Assembly (NCBI GenBank): GCA_046761005.1
Contig: JBHIFI010000007.1
Span: 1-42,164, forward strand
DNA: 42,164 bases
Source of the DNA: JAGMCJ01 sp046761005
Lineage (GTDB): Archaea; Thermoplasmatota; Thermoplasmata; RBG-16-68-12; JAGMCJ01
Reading direction: 5' to 3'
Both the position numbers and the translations under genes were made by a program. The notes under the pieces were generated by a model that was given only the letters and a program-made list of their open reading frames with translations, did no database searches and was not told where the DNA came from. Shown piece by piece: positions 41,901 through 42,164 of the stretch (positions within the stretch are counted from its first letter, which is position 1; each line of letters opens with the position of its first letter).

Positions 41901-42164
41901 CCGCCAACATTTATTCCTATAGGTGCTGGGCTGGAAAAAGATGGCGATGTTACCGTCGAAGGGTCCCCATCAGATATGAATCCTGGATTGGGACCCGTGT
42001 TTTCAGAGTAGTAGAGGTCACCATACTGGTCCCCGAGTATGAGGTCAAAATCACCGTCGTCGTCCAAGTCCGCCGCGTCGAGGGCCGGAAAGTCGAGCCT
42101 GATTCCCAGGGTGATGGGCATCCCAAAGGATGGAAGTGTAGGAAGTCCTTTATTTTCGAACATC
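38954..42164 (-). CDS. Large secreted protein with VCBS-like repeats, transglutaminase core and FN3-like domains (5' end outside window)
   Basis: At least 1069 residues; the gene runs off the window end, so the signal peptide is not seen. The first ~190 residues hold Asp-rich calcium-binding repeats (LDAADLDDDGDFDLILGDQ, LADMDDDGDLDLAVGMG, FDMDSNGIPDLLLGSQ) typical of FG-GAP/VCBS propellers. Around residue 463 the transglutaminase triad begins: cysteine in NGNCGELHD, histidine in AEDHCWNHFW and aspartate in WHHLDNYW. A carboxypeptidase-regulatory-like domain (VEVVDSEGNPIDGAKVSI) and an FN3-like domain follow, and the protein ends with PGPNLISIPLLLSN-type repeats. No C-terminal membrane helix. 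A cell-surface or extracellular peptide-acting role is plausible. Confidence 0.85.
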   Translation of the reverse strand, partial: MFENKGLPTLPSFGMPITLGIRLDFPALDAADLDDDGDFDLILGDQYGDLYYSENTGPNPGFISDGDPSTVTSPSFSSPAPIGINVGGYASPCLADMDDDGDLDLAVGMGAGSPRNGRVDYYENVGTPTSPVWAANDPNIFAGVRVFLASAPAIFDMDSNGIPDLLLGSQSGYVGYYPNYGSASSPKWITWTSVATSFTFFNLNNYYEDDSNVRLRERVISDRLLEYADIINTIDQKMVDEVVFCIAHTATKSLMHEAAFSDVYGNNTESLYHNDKFVDYADIVDNGSYETGDYYSTLKYWVNNSGVIEERWVPPDIYYWFVVHPRVSYELPTYIDPDVVANMHQGASAPPIGKFWRWYLFNENDTAWPDDAYLAVKYPKDEWPPLMKEKLAGVSTLWNETYHTSPSGYDNSGHNNQRPWDYGDHAVEKVSHWVSLTLALNAQEHSDGNRPRQPVRIAHEHNGNCGELHDLTTAAFRAALIPALGLQSIAEDHCWNHFWDQGWHHLDNYWSNSASIISNMTFKHYTPGWNRDWTAIVEERGDSSFRNHIDEYHKPYDYNGDGYIDRGNVSVEVVDSEGNPIDGAKVSIGGWRMLGGSWYSIGDFSAYSNPDGIAFFTTSEARQYDVTGDTFDDGIQVDVNSKFGGGSLNAGYANRFKICIDPPNLPLYNYTYQVPGTRPKTDLLVNELTSPPLQDSWLEAIVDVEYGVQYPATDIRDDDGVNYHPEIFSTGIHIDAFFVDSANLEKYMKGYAFDAYNVTQNESHFTTLLPLQPGPDDWYFVLSNFDSIETQKVVNLTFNFVRDLPPDLSQMQGGELSGLASENVMISWLASPDDGGEEDDVYEYRIYRSTAYSGPYAFVTAVPADGSPSYSWVDTGKGLGDPSDYFYYVSAVDVRSEVPSRDRVAKLVTSLVPGPNLISIPLLLSNDSISSALATVSYSRLWVYDSRDTLDPWKAHDIHKYQNDLNNLRPNQAFWVDAIDAGNLVVVGVIQSIIQIELEAGWNLLCYPNFNQTKTVSELVTETGASRIEGFDPSSPPHYLQVLAPSYALSPKEGIWIKVDQSQTLVINN

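Noticed and set aside
1..42164. CRISPR arrays, insertion sequences or attachment sites
   Set aside because: No regularly spaced direct repeats, transposase or integrase genes, or terminal inverted repeats were seen; apart from the fusions, the region looks like stable core chromosome.

Overview
The window is archaeal and most likely from a Thermoplasmata-like euryarchaeon (phylum Thermoplasmatota). This rests on the complete archaeal-type ribosomal-protein superoperon (with S4e, L32e, L19e, aIF1 and RNase P Rnp1 embedded), archaeal LonB, an archaeal-type NMN adenylyltransferase, TATA/GGTGA initiation signals and an archaeal tRNA-His with a bulge-helix-bulge intron. The phylum is inferred; the class is not certain. 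A phosphomevalonate dehydratase pair argues against Thermoplasmatales proper, which are known for a different mevalonate branch.

Layout. 1-3031 (+): a UPF0200 P-loop kinase-like protein, a COG1325 RNA-binding protein, then the two subunits of phosphomevalonate dehydratase, the small one fused to a Nudix domain. 3260-7690 (-): isoleucyl-tRNA synthetase with a 423-residue extension (two HhH segments, three zinc ribbons, an acidic linker and a DUF835 domain). 7802-7906 (-): tRNA-His(GTG) interrupted in its T-loop. 7946-13612 (-): a 1888-residue repeat protein whose last ~240 residues are homologous to the C-terminal domain of the neighbouring IleRS. 13617-13971 (-): a frameshifted gene remnant. 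14079-27806 (+): promoter, a foldable leader and the operon L3-L4-L23-L2-S19-L22-S3-L29-aIF1-Rnp1-S17-L14-L24-S4e-L5-S14-S8-L6-L32e-L19e-L18-S5-L30-L15-SecY, packed with stop/start overlaps.

27809-28729 (-): ornithine carbamoyltransferase. 28827-31320 (+): four tandem, paralogous Ras/Rab-like small GTPases, followed by membrane-anchored LonB protease, a possible 47-codon ORF and NadM. 34112-36227 (-): a DUF457/YdjM-like membrane protein and a TctA-like permease with a soluble insert. 36380-37813 (+): a RecJ-like DHH/DHHA1 phosphoesterase. 37802-42164 (-): a thioredoxin-fold exported protein and a partial, very large secreted protein with VCBS-type repeats, a transglutaminase core and FN3-like domains.

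The most unusual material is the translation/regulation cluster at 3260-13612 and the GTPase array. The giant protein carries two copies of a beta-sandwich plus roadblock/longin-like module, a fold that in known systems partners with small GTPases, and the same window encodes four Rab-like GTPases. A functional link is only an inference.
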